From: Gammaproteobacteria bacterium
GTDB taxonomy: Bacteria > Pseudomonadota > Gammaproteobacteria > Pseudomonadales > Azotimanducaceae
Reading direction: 5' to 3'
Assembly: GCA_018647445.1 (NCBI GenBank)
Contig: JABGTE010000032.1
Span: forward strand, 1 to 40,818
DNA: 40,818 nucleotides
The translations under genes and the position numbers were made by a program. The notes under the pieces were generated by a model. It saw only the letters and a list, made by a program, of their open reading frames with translations, ran no database searches and was not told the origin of the DNA. Positions 24,750 through 33,776 of the stretch are shown one piece after another. Each line of letters starts with the position of its first letter. Position 1 is the stretch's first letter.

Positions 24750-27386
24750 ATGATCGAACTTTCCTTGGATGCACCACCCGTTCATCGCCTTCGCTACTTA
24801 CTGGACTACTGTCGAGCAAAGCGCATTGCGCCAAACCTTCTGACTCGAGGCTTGGCCAATCACGAGGCCTTAGACGACCCTCTTGCGACCTTGCCTTGGG
24901 CAGACTTTCAACGCGTGATCGTAAATTGCCTACAGATCCTACCCGAAACCGAATTCCGCGACGCCGCAACGCGATATTGGCAGCAACCTGAAAACAATCA
25001 TTGGATTGTTCTGGGCCGCTCAATGACCAGCCCATTTGATCTTTTAATCGACCTCATTGGCGACGCAGGGCATTTATTCCAAGACATGCCGATTCAAGTA
25101 ACCACCCATCATCGGACCCAGTGCGCCCTCGCCATCAGAGTTGAGGCTGATTCAGAACTCGCGCCCAATACTGCATTTTCTGACTTACTCATTGCCGAAC
25201 TCATCGGCTTCGCTCAGGGCGTCGCATTAAGCGGGTTCAGCATTGAAAGCCGATTCCTATCGAATGGCTTCGAACTCAATTGCATCGTCAAGAGCAGTCC
25301 TCAGGCCGGCTTCAATCGCTGGCTCAAGCGTCTGACCGCAAGGCCTCTCGCAGCCCTGCGCGTTACCCTGCAGCGCCAGCGCCGGGCTGAATCCATACTC
25401 CGCAAGAAAGTGGCCGACTCCGCGCAGGCCGCACGCGCACTCCGCGTAACCCTCGAACAAACCCAAATCAGTCTCGAGCAATTGCTTATCGCAAACAAAT
25501 CAGATCAATTCGAAATTGATACTGATAATCAATTGCACCCCATACACACCGAGACCCTTAACCCGATCCGATCGAGCCAAGGCATCACCTATTTTGCCCA
25601 ACTCACGGCGCAGCTGACGGATGCAAGTCGAGCCGATTGCGAGGCCGCGTTACAGAGAATCCGAGCCCGATCCCAAGGCACTGCCTTCATCACGTTAATC
25701 TCGTTAGCGACCAAACTTGGACCTGAAAAACACCTCTTACTACAACGCGGACCTCAGGATCGCGTTCAGGCCGCGTTAATCCAAGCCCCAGAAAACTCAG
25801 ACCCCTCGAAGTTGATACCGTCCATCGCGCTCAGCGAGGTGCTTCAGACGCTTTCCAATGAAGCCGCCTGCTTAACCAATGCCGGCGGCGTGATTGAGTG
25901 GCACAATCGTGCTTTTCAGCACTTAACAGGTATCCGACAACCCAACTGTTTAGGCGCAAACCTTGCCTCCTTCGTTCCAAGCGCCCTTAGTGACAATCAA
26001 CTCCGCATGTTTTATCAAGATCAGCAAGGCACTCATCGACTGACCTGTGTGCCGGCCTGGTTTTTATCAATTGATGGTGAGAAAACGCCGATCCAGGTCT
26101 CAGCAATCGGTGTTGTCCGTGAGATCAACACACACAAAATTTACACCTTTGACAACCAAAGCGCAGTTCACGCGCGCGAACGCGCGATCGACCAAGCGCA
26201 CGAGAAACTAGACGATCTGCGCACGCCAGCATTAATTGGTGAGATGACACGTGGCATCGCCCATGACTTGGGTAATTTATTAACCCTTATTCAGCTTGCG
26301 TCAGAACAAATAATCAAAATCTCAGAGCGTCCATTGCCTGCCTCGTTCCAACAGTTGCAAACGGCCGTCAACGACGCGGGCGCACTCACTAAAACGCTAC
26401 TCCCAACAAGCATCCCGGCTCAGCCGCTGAATCAACAAAGCGAGCTCATCGCATTAATTCAAGAACTATTGCCATCCATCAAGGTTATGCTGGGTCCCGA
26501 AATGCTATTCGCGCTTGATATGGGCCCTGCCCGAGCGCCCTTAGGCGTCTCGATCAATCGAACCACTTTAAAAAATATTTTGCTCAATTTAGTCATCAAT
26601 GCCCGCGATGCGATGCCCTCCGATGGGCAACTGACGTTGCGCGTCCTGCCGGATAAGCCCTGGACAGACCCAGCAACCAATTCCATTCAGGTGGGTCACC
26701 TCATCGAGCTCATCGACAACGGCGCCGGCATTCCCAGTGAACTACAAGCGCATCTATTTACGCCAGGGTTTACCACCAAGGGGCATAGAGGCGGTCATGG
26801 GATTGGACTCAGCAGCATTCGCCAGATGATCACCCAGCAGGGCGGAAATTTACAGCTTGGTCCCGGAGCGGGAGGTGGCACGCGAGCTCAGCTTTGGCTG
26901 CCCAAGACCGAAAAAATCGATTTCCGGACGCGGTTATCATCCGCGAGCAGGGGTCTTCCGGTTAAACAGCGCACCGCGCTGGTGGTCGAGGCGGATGAAC
27001 AAATCAGAGAATTTTTAACCCTTACGCTCACATCGCTTAACTTCAAGGTATTCTCAGCAGCTGACGGCCAAGCCGGACTAGACCTTTTCGTTAAACAATC
27101 GGTGTATCTCGACCTGATCCTCTCGGAACTCGTGTTGCCTGTTCTGTCAGGACACCGATTTCTGCAGCAACTCTACCAAACCAATCCGCATCAGGCTGTT
27201 TTAATCCTCTCAGCGTTCACCGAAACCGAACCGCATCGACGGTTTCTTTCAGACAAGCCCTGGGTGACCTTAACCAAGCCTTTTTCGCTTGCGCAGTTGA
27301 AAACCGCAATTCAGCAATCGATTTTATCTGCAATTCCAATAAACAAAAGGATGAGCGGTGCCCAAAAGCCGGTTGTTCAGTCATGA
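24750..27386 (+). CDS. Soluble hybrid histidine kinase with a degenerate receiver
   Basis: Large sensor kinase of 878 residues with no membrane segments, so it senses a cytoplasmic signal. Residues about 1-190 resemble the ligand-binding domain of AraC-like regulators (weak similarity, inferred). A charged helical region follows (about 200-250), then a PAS-like domain near 375-460 (ACLTNAGGVIEWHNRAFQHLTGI). The phospho-acceptor is H505 in GIAHDLGNLLTLI. The ATPase has NLVINARDAM, IDNGAGIP and GGHGIGLSSI. The C-terminal receiver (about 743-860) keeps K843 (TKPF), but the phosphorylated Asp is Glu793 (LILSELVLP) and one of the acidic pocket residues is Ala748 (VVEADE). It therefore probably cannot accept phosphate and may mimic the phosphorylated state. 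No separate response regulator is adjacent. Confidence 0.9.
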   Translation: MIELSLDAPPVHRLRYLLDYCRAKRIAPNLLTRGLANHEALDDPLATLPWADFQRVIVNCLQILPETEFRDAATRYWQQPENNHWIVLGRSMTSPFDLLIDLIGDAGHLFQDMPIQVTTHHRTQCALAIRVEADSELAPNTAFSDLLIAELIGFAQGVALSGFSIESRFLSNGFELNCIVKSSPQAGFNRWLKRLTARPLAALRVTLQRQRRAESILRKKVADSAQAARALRVTLEQTQISLEQLLIANKSDQFEIDTDNQLHPIHTETLNPIRSSQGITYFAQLTAQLTDASRADCEAALQRIRARSQGTAFITLISLATKLGPEKHLLLQRGPQDRVQAALIQAPENSDPSKLIPSIALSEVLQTLSNEAACLTNAGGVIEWHNRAFQHLTGIRQPNCLGANLASFVPSALSDNQLRMFYQDQQGTHRLTCVPAWFLSIDGEKTPIQVSAIGVVREINTHKIYTFDNQSAVHARERAIDQAHEKLDDLRTPALIGEMTRGIAHDLGNLLTLIQLASEQIIKISERPLPASFQQLQTAVNDAGALTKTLLPTSIPAQPLNQQSELIALIQELLPSIKVMLGPEMLFALDMGPARAPLGVSINRTTLKNILLNLVINARDAMPSDGQLTLRVLPDKPWTDPATNSIQVGHLIELIDNGAGIPSELQAHLFTPGFTTKGHRGGHGIGLSSIRQMITQQGGNLQLGPGAGGGTRAQLWLPKTEKIDFRTRLSSASRGLPVKQRTALVVEADEQIREFLTLTLTSLNFKVFSAADGQAGLDLFVKQSVYLDLILSELVLPVLSGHRFLQQLYQTNPHQAVLILSAFTETEPHRRFLSDKPWVTLTKPFSLAQLKTAIQQSILSAIPINKRMSGAQKPVVQS

Positions 27387-27390
27387 ACAA
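27373..27390. repeat. Inverted repeat over the kinase stop codon
   Basis: TTGTTCA-gtca-TGAACAA is a perfect 7-bp inverted repeat with a 4-base centre. It spans the kinase stop codon (27384-27386) and lies 29 bases before the argS -10. It could be an operator for argS or a weak hairpin; there is no T tract. Confidence 0.45.
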
Positions 27391-27418
27391 GACCAACCAG
27401 ACGGTTTTCTAGCGCTAA

Positions 27419-27427
27419 TGCTATAAT
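27419..27427 (+). promoter_or_regulatory. Extended -10 promoter of argS
   Basis: TGCTATAAT matches the extended -10 consensus TGnTATAAT exactly, 26 bases before the argS ATG. No -35 is needed for this class and none is obvious. This likely drives the argS-to-vanY run. Confidence 0.55.
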
Positions 27428-27453
27428 GACTTGATCCTCAATTCAGGCGCACC

Positions 27454-29172
27454 ATGGATATCAAGCACCTCCTTACCCAAACGTTTCATCAAGCAATGTT
27501 GGCCGCCGGCATTGAAGACCCAAACCCCGTAATCCGGCAGTCTCAGCGACCAGAATTTGGCCACTATCAGGCCAATGGCGTCATGGGCGCCGCTAAGCGA
27601 ATGCAAACCAATCCTCGGGCGCTCGCGGCTCTTATCGTCACACACCTGCCGACGCAGGACCAGTACACCTTTGAGATTGCAGGCCCAGGATTCATCAACA
27701 TCACCCTGACGCCCGCTTTTTTATCCCAACTCATTTCAAGCAGTGACCCGGCGAAAAAGCCTGCCGACACAGCCCCAAGGCGGGTCGTGGTCGATTACAG
27801 TTCACCCAACCTCGCGAAAGAGATGCACATCGGGCACCTCCGATCGACCGTGATCGGCGACACGGTCGTTCGCGTCTTAGAACACACAGGGCAAACGGCG
27901 ATACGGGCAAACCATGTCGGTGACTGGGGGGCTCAGTTCGGCAGTTTGCTGGCCTACCTGGATGACTCTTCCAACAACGAGACCGCCCAAACCTCGGAAC
28001 TAGCTGACCTTGAAAAATTTTACCAAAGGGCCAGTAAAAAGTTTAAAAACGATGCCGATTTCGCACAGAAAGCACGGGGCTACGTGGTCAGACTGCAGTC
28101 TGGCGACCCTGCATTGAAAAAACTTTGGGAAGTCTTCATTCAAACTTCGATGGACCATGGTCAAAAAGTTTACGACAAGCTAAACATCACCTTGACCCAA
28201 CAAGACGCCATGCCGGAGAGCCGTTATAACACTGACCTGGCGCCCTTGGTTTCCGACTTGACAGAAAAAGGCCTGCTCGAAAAATCTGAAGGGGCGCTCT
28301 GCGTTTTCCTTGACGAATTTAAGGGCAAGAACGATCGTCCCTTACCGGCGATGGTCCAAAAGTCTGATGGCGGCTTTCCGTATCTCGCAACTGATTTAGC
28401 GGCTCTGCGTTATCGACATCACGAGCTCAAAGCTGACGAAGTGTTGTACGTGGTCGGCGCGTCTCAGCAGTTGCATCTTCGGCAAGTAATTGCGGTCGCG
28501 CGTGCCGCGTCGTTTATCCCGGAGACCCTAACAACCAAACACCTAGCCTTTGGTCTGGTACTGAAAGCCGACGGCACGCCCTTCAAGACCCGCGACGGCG
28601 CGGATGTTAAGTTAATAGATGTCCTAAACGAGGCCATCGATCGAGCGCGAGATCTATTGCAGCAAAGAAGCCAAGATCTCTCGTCCAGCGAACACGAGGC
28701 CATTGCTAAGGTGATCGGTATCGGCGCGATCAAATATGCTGAGCTACAAAAAAACAGAACCACTGATTACATGTTTGATTGGGCCACGATGCTTTCTTTT
28801 GAAGGCAATACTGCCCCCTACCTTCAATATGCCTATACACGAATTCGAAGTCTTTTTCGGCGGGCCGGCATTGAGCGCTTGGATCCTGAGACTTCCATTC
28901 TGCTGGCCGCACCACAAGAGCTGGCGTTGGGATTAAAAACCCTGCAGTTCAACGAAGCGATTGCAAACTATCTAGAGGATTATCAAGCCAATGTCTTGTG
29001 CAATTATCTCTACGAACTTGCGGGTCTGTTCATGAGCTTTTACGAGCACTGCCCAATTTTAACCGAGGCCGAGACGCAGCAAATGAGCCGCTTGAGGCTT
29101 TGTGACATCACGGCACGCACCCTCAAGACCGGACTGGACCTACTCGGCATCGACACCGTGGAGCGAATGTGA
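27454..29172 (+). CDS. argS: Arginyl-tRNA synthetase
   Basis: Class I synthetase charging tRNA-Arg. The N-terminal Add1 domain is present (about residues 1-100). DYSSPNLAKEMHIGHLRSTVIGD holds the HIGH motif near residue 124. HVGDWGAQFG follows, and KTRDGADVKL takes the place of KMSKS, as usual for this enzyme. The C-terminal anticodon-binding domain ends GLDLLGIDTVERM, close to the family's typical GLELLGI-x-x-P-x-x-M ending. At 572 residues it is complete. Its stop overlaps the folA start as GTGA. Confidence 0.98.
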   Translation: MDIKHLLTQTFHQAMLAAGIEDPNPVIRQSQRPEFGHYQANGVMGAAKRMQTNPRALAALIVTHLPTQDQYTFEIAGPGFINITLTPAFLSQLISSSDPAKKPADTAPRRVVVDYSSPNLAKEMHIGHLRSTVIGDTVVRVLEHTGQTAIRANHVGDWGAQFGSLLAYLDDSSNNETAQTSELADLEKFYQRASKKFKNDADFAQKARGYVVRLQSGDPALKKLWEVFIQTSMDHGQKVYDKLNITLTQQDAMPESRYNTDLAPLVSDLTEKGLLEKSEGALCVFLDEFKGKNDRPLPAMVQKSDGGFPYLATDLAALRYRHHELKADEVLYVVGASQQLHLRQVIAVARAASFIPETLTTKHLAFGLVLKADGTPFKTRDGADVKLIDVLNEAIDRARDLLQQRSQDLSSSEHEAIAKVIGIGAIKYAELQKNRTTDYMFDWATMLSFEGNTAPYLQYAYTRIRSLFRRAGIERLDPETSILLAAPQELALGLKTLQFNEAIANYLEDYQANVLCNYLYELAGLFMSFYEHCPILTEAETQQMSRLRLCDITARTLKTGLDLLGIDTVERM

Positions 29173-29666
29173 CGCCCAGCTACGCAATCGTCGCCGCCCG
29201 GAGTCGCAACCAGGTTATTGGACGCGATGCCGATATTCCTTGGACGGTAAAGGGTGAACAGGCCCTCTTCAAGAAAATTACGATGAATGGGTGTCTGATC
29301 ATGGGACGCCGCACCTTCGAATCGATTGGTCGCCCCTTGCCGGGGCGATTAACCCTGATCGTGACGCGACAGGCGCAGTACACGCAGCCTGGTTGTCGCG
29401 TTTTTCACAGCATCGAGGCGGCCTTAGACGATGCTCAGCAAACCGAGCGGCCCATTTTTGTGATCGGGGGTGGCGAGCTGTATGCCGCAACGCTCGCCAA
29501 TGCGCGCCGCGTACATCTCACGACCATCGATCTTGAGGTTGCTGGCAATGTCTTTTTCCCAAATTTTCCAACCCCTGCTTTTAAGCTAACTCACCGCCAG
29601 CATTTCGAAAGCAATCATAACTACACCTATGAAATCTACGAACAACCGGCTTTGGAGACAGTATGA
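29169..29666 (+). CDS. folA: Dihydrofolate reductase
   Basis: NADPH-dependent reduction of dihydrofolate to tetrahydrofolate. The N-terminus AIVAARSRNQVIGRDADIPW has the catalytic acid as Asp in DIPW (Asp27 in E. coli). LIMGRRTFESIGRPLPGR is the NADPH-binding signature, and VIGGGELYAATL is the family's second signature. Length 165 is typical. The start is GTG and is coupled to argS by 4 bases; the stop is coupled to the next gene by ATGA. Together with the pteridine reductase at 1119, the organism has two reductases acting on folate or pterins. Confidence 0.96.
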   Translation: MTPSYAIVAARSRNQVIGRDADIPWTVKGEQALFKKITMNGCLIMGRRTFESIGRPLPGRLTLIVTRQAQYTQPGCRVFHSIEAALDDAQQTERPIFVIGGGELYAATLANARRVHLTTIDLEVAGNVFFPNFPTPAFKLTHRQHFESNHNYTYEIYEQPALETV

Positions 29667-30598
29667 AATTTGATAACCGCGTCACCCAAATGCTGGGCGT
29701 TGAGTACCCAATCGTACAAGCGCCCATGGGCTGGATAGCTCGCTCGGCCCTAGCCTCCGCCGTCTCCAACGCGGGCGGACTTGGCATCATTGAGACGAGT
29801 TCAGGCGAACTTGACGCCGTTAAAGCAGAAATTAAGAAAATGAAATTGCTGACCCAGAAACCGTTTGGCGTCAATATTGCGCAGGCCTTTGTTAAAGACC
29901 CCGACATCGCCCAATTCGTGATTGATCAAGGCGTTACTTTTGTGACGACCTCCGCTGGCAGTCCAACGCGTTATACAGATCAACTCAAGCGTGCGGGATT
30001 GACCGTCTTCCACGTCGTGCCAACCCTCACTGCCGCGCTAAAAGCCGTGGCGGCTGGGGTAGATGGCTTGATCGTTGAGGGGGGTGAAGGCGGCGGCTTC
30101 AAAAACCCTAATGAAGTTGCCTCAATGGTCTTGTTACCGCTTGTGCGGTCTAAAGTTGACGTACCCATCATCGCCGCAGGCGGCATGGTCGATGGCGGCA
30201 CCATGGCCGCCGCTTTTGCCTTAGGCGCGGAAGGCATCCAAATGGGTACCCGCATGGTTTCAGCGCTTGAATCTCCTGTGCATCAAAACTGGAAACAAGC
30301 AATTGTCGACGCACCGGAAACTGGCACGGTCTTCCTCAACAAATTTCATTCTCCTGCCCTTAGGGCCCTTAAAACAGAGCGAACATCGCGCCTTGAAGCA
30401 AATGCAGCCGAAAACATCATGCCCGAATTTGGCGATGCGCAAGCGCTCTATTTCGGGGGCGACATGGAGGCCGCAATCCCACTTTCAGGCCAGGTTGCTG
30501 GCCGAATCGAAAGCATAAAACCGGTAGCCGACATCCTTCATGAGACTCGAGATGAATTTTTCCGAATCCTTGAGTCGCTACAGCGTCAGTATCTCTAA
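29663..30598 (+). CDS. Nitronate monooxygenase-like (NPD family) flavoprotein
   Basis: FMN TIM-barrel protein of 311 residues. The N-terminus YPIVQAPMGWIARSALASAVSNAGGLGI is the NPD/FabK FMN site. The central LIVEGGEGGGF replaces the EGxEAGGH of class I nitronate monooxygenases and lacks the catalytic His. IIAAGGMVDGGTMAAAFALGAEGIQMGTR is the phosphate-binding end of the barrel. FabK-type enoyl reductases have the same architecture, so an acyl or quinone substrate is equally possible, and the nearby acyl-CoA dehydrogenases fit that. GGAG lies 6 bases before the ATG, and it overlaps folA by 4 bases. Confidence 0.82.
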   Translation: MKFDNRVTQMLGVEYPIVQAPMGWIARSALASAVSNAGGLGIIETSSGELDAVKAEIKKMKLLTQKPFGVNIAQAFVKDPDIAQFVIDQGVTFVTTSAGSPTRYTDQLKRAGLTVFHVVPTLTAALKAVAAGVDGLIVEGGEGGGFKNPNEVASMVLLPLVRSKVDVPIIAAGGMVDGGTMAAAFALGAEGIQMGTRMVSALESPVHQNWKQAIVDAPETGTVFLNKFHSPALRALKTERTSRLEANAAENIMPEFGDAQALYFGGDMEAAIPLSGQVAGRIESIKPVADILHETRDEFFRILESLQRQYL

Positions 30599-30602
30599 CA
30601 TT

Positions 30603-31415
30603 ATGCTACGGCGCCTTTGCCGCTCGGCCGCGACCATCCTCGGATTTTTTTGGCTGTGCTCGGTAGCCAGCGCTGCCGTTCCAGACTTCGACGCTGCGGC
30701 CGATGCCTATCGTGCAAATGATTTTATTACTGCCCGCGCAGCATTTCTGGAACGCGCGAATGCAGGCGACCACCGATCTATGGCCATCTTGGGCATGATG
30801 TCTCGATTTGGAGAGGGCGTCCCGGTTGACTTAACTGACGCCTTTAATTGGTATCTCGCGGCCGCACAAGCAGGTCATCCGCCCGCTCAATTTCAAATTG
30901 CCCGCATGCTCAGCCAGGGCGAGGGCGTTCAGGCCGATGAGCAACGCGCCCAGTACTGGTTTAATCAAGCCGCGGAACAAGGGTATGAAAAAGCAATCGA
31001 CCGACTCACCCAACAAACTCCGGCGGCGGTGATTGCGGATCCGGTCGATACCTCGGTCACAGACACTGTTAAAACCATCAGCCGAGTTTGGAACTTCCAA
31101 TTACCCACGGGCTTTAAAACAACGGAATTACCTCTTCAAAAAAATCACCAGCTACCCGTAGTACGCGTTCAACTCGGCGCAATGAAGACCAAAGATGCAG
31201 CCATTGATCTTTGGAAGCTCATTCAAGACGAACTCCCAGACTTAACACTTGAATTGCCGTTTACGGTTAGCCACTACGCAGAGCCCAACCAACAATCAAT
31301 TTTTCGGTTGCGGGTTGGCGAATTCCAATCCCCAGATGACGGTCAATTATTCTGCCGGCAAGTCAAAAAGGTTAGCCGACGACCTTGTTGGGTGATAAAC
31401 GATCCTTCACAATAA
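30603..31415 (+). CDS. Secreted Sel1-repeat and SPOR-domain protein
   Basis: Exported protein of 270 residues. A signal peptide covers about 1-25 (ILGFFWLCSVASA). Two or three Sel1 repeats follow (GDHRSMAILGMMSRFGEGV, GHPPAQFQIARMLSQGEGV). A C-terminal SPOR-like domain spans about 185-265 (VVRVQLGAMKTKDAA, FRLRVGEFQSPDDGQLFC), the fold that binds denuded peptidoglycan at the septum. ATG 30603 lies 4 bases after the NPD gene stop and lacks a clear ribosome site; upstream starts (30540, 30552) would put about 20 extra residues before the signal. In Pseudomonas argS is also followed by a SPOR protein, so this may be the same position with folA and the NPD gene inserted. Confidence 0.8.
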   Translation: MLRRLCRSAATILGFFWLCSVASAAVPDFDAAADAYRANDFITARAAFLERANAGDHRSMAILGMMSRFGEGVPVDLTDAFNWYLAAAQAGHPPAQFQIARMLSQGEGVQADEQRAQYWFNQAAEQGYEKAIDRLTQQTPAAVIADPVDTSVTDTVKTISRVWNFQLPTGFKTTELPLQKNHQLPVVRVQLGAMKTKDAAIDLWKLIQDELPDLTLELPFTVSHYAEPNQQSIFRLRVGEFQSPDDGQLFCRQVKKVSRRPCWVINDPSQ

Positions 31416-31465
31416 GCGTCACCGATTACCGAACTCTTCGATATCCAGTTCAAAAGGAGCGTCCC

Positions 31466-32620
31466 ATCGACATTTCATTTAGCCCAGAAGATCTAGCCTT
31501 CCAAAAAAAAGTGAGAACTTTTATTGATCAACACGTGCCGCAGGGCATGGCGATGTGGACCCAACGCGGCGACTGGTTCAAGGCATTGGCAGATCAAGGC
31601 GGTTGGGATATCCCGAAGTGGCCCAAGGACTTTGGCGGTCCTAATTTTACGCCAACCCAACGGTATATTTTTGACTTGGAAATGGGCAAACAAGCGACGC
31701 CCCCGCAACTGCCTTTCGGCGTGGGCATGCTCGCGCCGATACTGATGAACTATGGTAGCCAGGCCCAGCAGGACAGGTTTTTGCCGGGCATCCGGGATGG
31801 CAGCGTCAATTGGTGTCAGGGCTATTCAGAACCGGGGGCCGGATCTGATCTCGCAAACCTTAAGACCAAAGCAGAACTGAGTGCCGATGGCAGCCATTAT
31901 CTCGTAAACGGCCAGAAAATTTGGACCACCCTTGCCCAAATCGCGCATTGGATATTTTGCCTGACCCGCACCAACAATGACGGTGCCAAGCAAGAGGGCA
32001 TCACGTTCTTGCTGATTCCCATGGATGATCCAGGGGTTGAGGTTCGGCCGATCATCACTTTGGGCGGCAGTCACTCGGTCAACGAAGTGTATTTTACCGA
32101 TGTCAAAGTCCCGGTCGAAAACCGAGTTGGCGAAGAGGGTAAGGGTTGGACTTATGCCAAGGGCTTGTTGGCACATGAACGCTCGGGGTTAGCGGGCATT
32201 CAAAACTCCGTGATGGGCCTCGAAAAGGCTAAGCGAAATGCTCAAAAAATCCGCGTTGGCACTGGCACATTGCTAGACCTATCCAGCTTTAAAAATAAAG
32301 TCGGTGTTTTAGAAGCGGAACTACTGGCGCTTGAATTTACAGAGATGCGGACCCTTGCCCGGGTAGCCGCTGGCGGCGATCCTGGACCTGAGTCCGCTAT
32401 CTTAAAACTCAAAGGTACGGAAATTCAGCAGCGCATCACCGAATTAAACCTAGAAGCGGCCGGGGTCTTTGCAGCGCCCTGGGGCGCTGAGGCCTTCGGA
32501 CCTGAATTCGCCCATGGCGCTGCCCAATCTTACCTTGGAGGCCGCGCCACCACGATCTACGGCGGTGCGAGCGAAGTCCAAAAGGACGTCATCGCAAAAA
32601 ATGTATTGGGATTGAGTTAA
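31466..32620 (+). CDS. Acyl-CoA dehydrogenase, large-subunit type, with probable ATC start
   Basis: Flavin acyl-CoA dehydrogenase of 384 residues from the preferred start. WCQGYSEPGAGSDLANL, VNGQKIWTTLAQIAHW and TIYGGASEVQKDVIAKNVLGL are the family signatures. E238 (LLAHERSGLAG) is the likely catalytic base. With the next gene it resembles the large/small subunits of pimeloyl-CoA dehydrogenase-like heterodimers. The start is odd: the strong ribosome site AAAAGGAG (31452-31459) is followed 6 bases later by ATC, at exactly the place where relatives begin Met-Asp-Ile. The only other in-frame start upstream is TTG 31385, which has no ribosome site and adds 27 unrelated residues. Confidence 0.85.
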   Translation: MDISFSPEDLAFQKKVRTFIDQHVPQGMAMWTQRGDWFKALADQGGWDIPKWPKDFGGPNFTPTQRYIFDLEMGKQATPPQLPFGVGMLAPILMNYGSQAQQDRFLPGIRDGSVNWCQGYSEPGAGSDLANLKTKAELSADGSHYLVNGQKIWTTLAQIAHWIFCLTRTNNDGAKQEGITFLLIPMDDPGVEVRPIITLGGSHSVNEVYFTDVKVPVENRVGEEGKGWTYAKGLLAHERSGLAGIQNSVMGLEKAKRNAQKIRVGTGTLLDLSSFKNKVGVLEAELLALEFTEMRTLARVAAGGDPGPESAILKLKGTEIQQRITELNLEAAGVFAAPWGAEAFGPEFAHGAAQSYLGGRATTIYGGASEVQKDVIAKNVLGLS

Positions 32621-32629
32621 GGATTAATC

Positions 32630-33754
32630 ATGGATCTTGCCTACACCACTGAACAAGACATGCTCGCTGAGAGCATCCAACGCTTTATTGCCACCGAGTA
32701 TGATCTATCAAATCGTAAAAATTTGGTTGCCTCAGACTTGGGCTATAGCGCGCAACACTGGCAGACATTTGCTGAGTTAGGCTGGCTCGGAATGTCCATA
32801 CCGGAGGCCTATGGCGGACTCGGGGGCGATTTAGTCGACACCATGATTATGTTTGAAGAATTTGGCAAGGGACTGGTGCTCGAGCCAATGCATTCAAGCC
32901 TTGTCCTGTTTGCAGGAGCCATTGAGCTTGCTGGTAGCGACGAACAGAAGCATCAATATTTGCCAGCGCTGGGGGCCGGAGAACTAACAGGCTGCCTGGC
33001 CTATGCCGAGGCGGATGAACCAACCAATTTTAACTTTGTCTCAGCAACGGCCGTTAAAAATGAAGATCACTATTTACTCAATGGCACAAAATCGGTCGTC
33101 CTCAATGCCGCCTCCGCAGATTTTATTCTCATCTCCGCCAGAACCTACGGCCAAGCAACGGACGCAGACGGCATCTCGTTGTTTTTAGTGCCTGGCAATA
33201 CCGAAGGTCTCTCTCGAAAAGACTACCCAACAGTTGATGGGCTCAGGGCCTCTGAGGTTGCATTGGAAAACGTCCGAGTCCCGGCATCCGCCCTTTTAGG
33301 CGCAGAAGGCGCCGCCTCACAAACCTTGAAAACGGTTATTAACCGCGGCATCTTGGCAATCTCAGCCGAGGCTGTTGGCGCTATGGCCGTTTTGTATCAA
33401 AGCACCATCGATTACACCAAACAGAGAGTGCAGTTCGATCACCCCCTATCCGAGTTTCAAGTGGTAAAACACCGGCTTACCGAAATGTTCATAGAATACA
33501 ATCTGGCAAAGTCGCTGTGCATGAAAGCGACCATGCTCCTGAATCAGAACTCAGAGGACGCACAACGCCATATCCATGCACTGAAGTTTCTGATTGGCAA
33601 GACCTCACGCTTTGTGGGTCAAAATGCCGTTCAACTCCATGGCGGTATGGGGATGACTGAAGACCTGGCCATTGCCCACTATTTCAAACGCCTGATGATG
33701 ATCGATGCCACCTTTGGGCACACTGACATTCATTTAGATGCCTTCGTCCAATAG
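32630..33754 (+). CDS. Acyl-CoA dehydrogenase, small-subunit type
   Basis: Partner of the preceding gene, 374 residues, starting 9 bases after it. MDLAYTTEQDMLAESIQRFI and WLGMSIPEAYGGLGG are N-terminal ACAD features, and QLHGGMGMTEDLAIAHYFKRL is the C-terminal signature. The helix that carries the base in the large subunit reads VINRGILAISAEA here, with no Glu in the matching position. This fits known heteromeric ACADs, in which only one subunit of each pair supplies the base. The substrate is not shown; CoA esters of dicarboxylic or ring-derived acids are the usual targets of this type. Confidence 0.9.
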   Translation: MDLAYTTEQDMLAESIQRFIATEYDLSNRKNLVASDLGYSAQHWQTFAELGWLGMSIPEAYGGLGGDLVDTMIMFEEFGKGLVLEPMHSSLVLFAGAIELAGSDEQKHQYLPALGAGELTGCLAYAEADEPTNFNFVSATAVKNEDHYLLNGTKSVVLNAASADFILISARTYGQATDADGISLFLVPGNTEGLSRKDYPTVDGLRASEVALENVRVPASALLGAEGAASQTLKTVINRGILAISAEAVGAMAVLYQSTIDYTKQRVQFDHPLSEFQVVKHRLTEMFIEYNLAKSLCMKATMLLNQNSEDAQRHIHALKFLIGKTSRFVGQNAVQLHGGMGMTEDLAIAHYFKRLMMIDATFGHTDIHLDAFVQ

Positions 33755-33776
33755 GGATCTTTAATAAGGGGGCATC

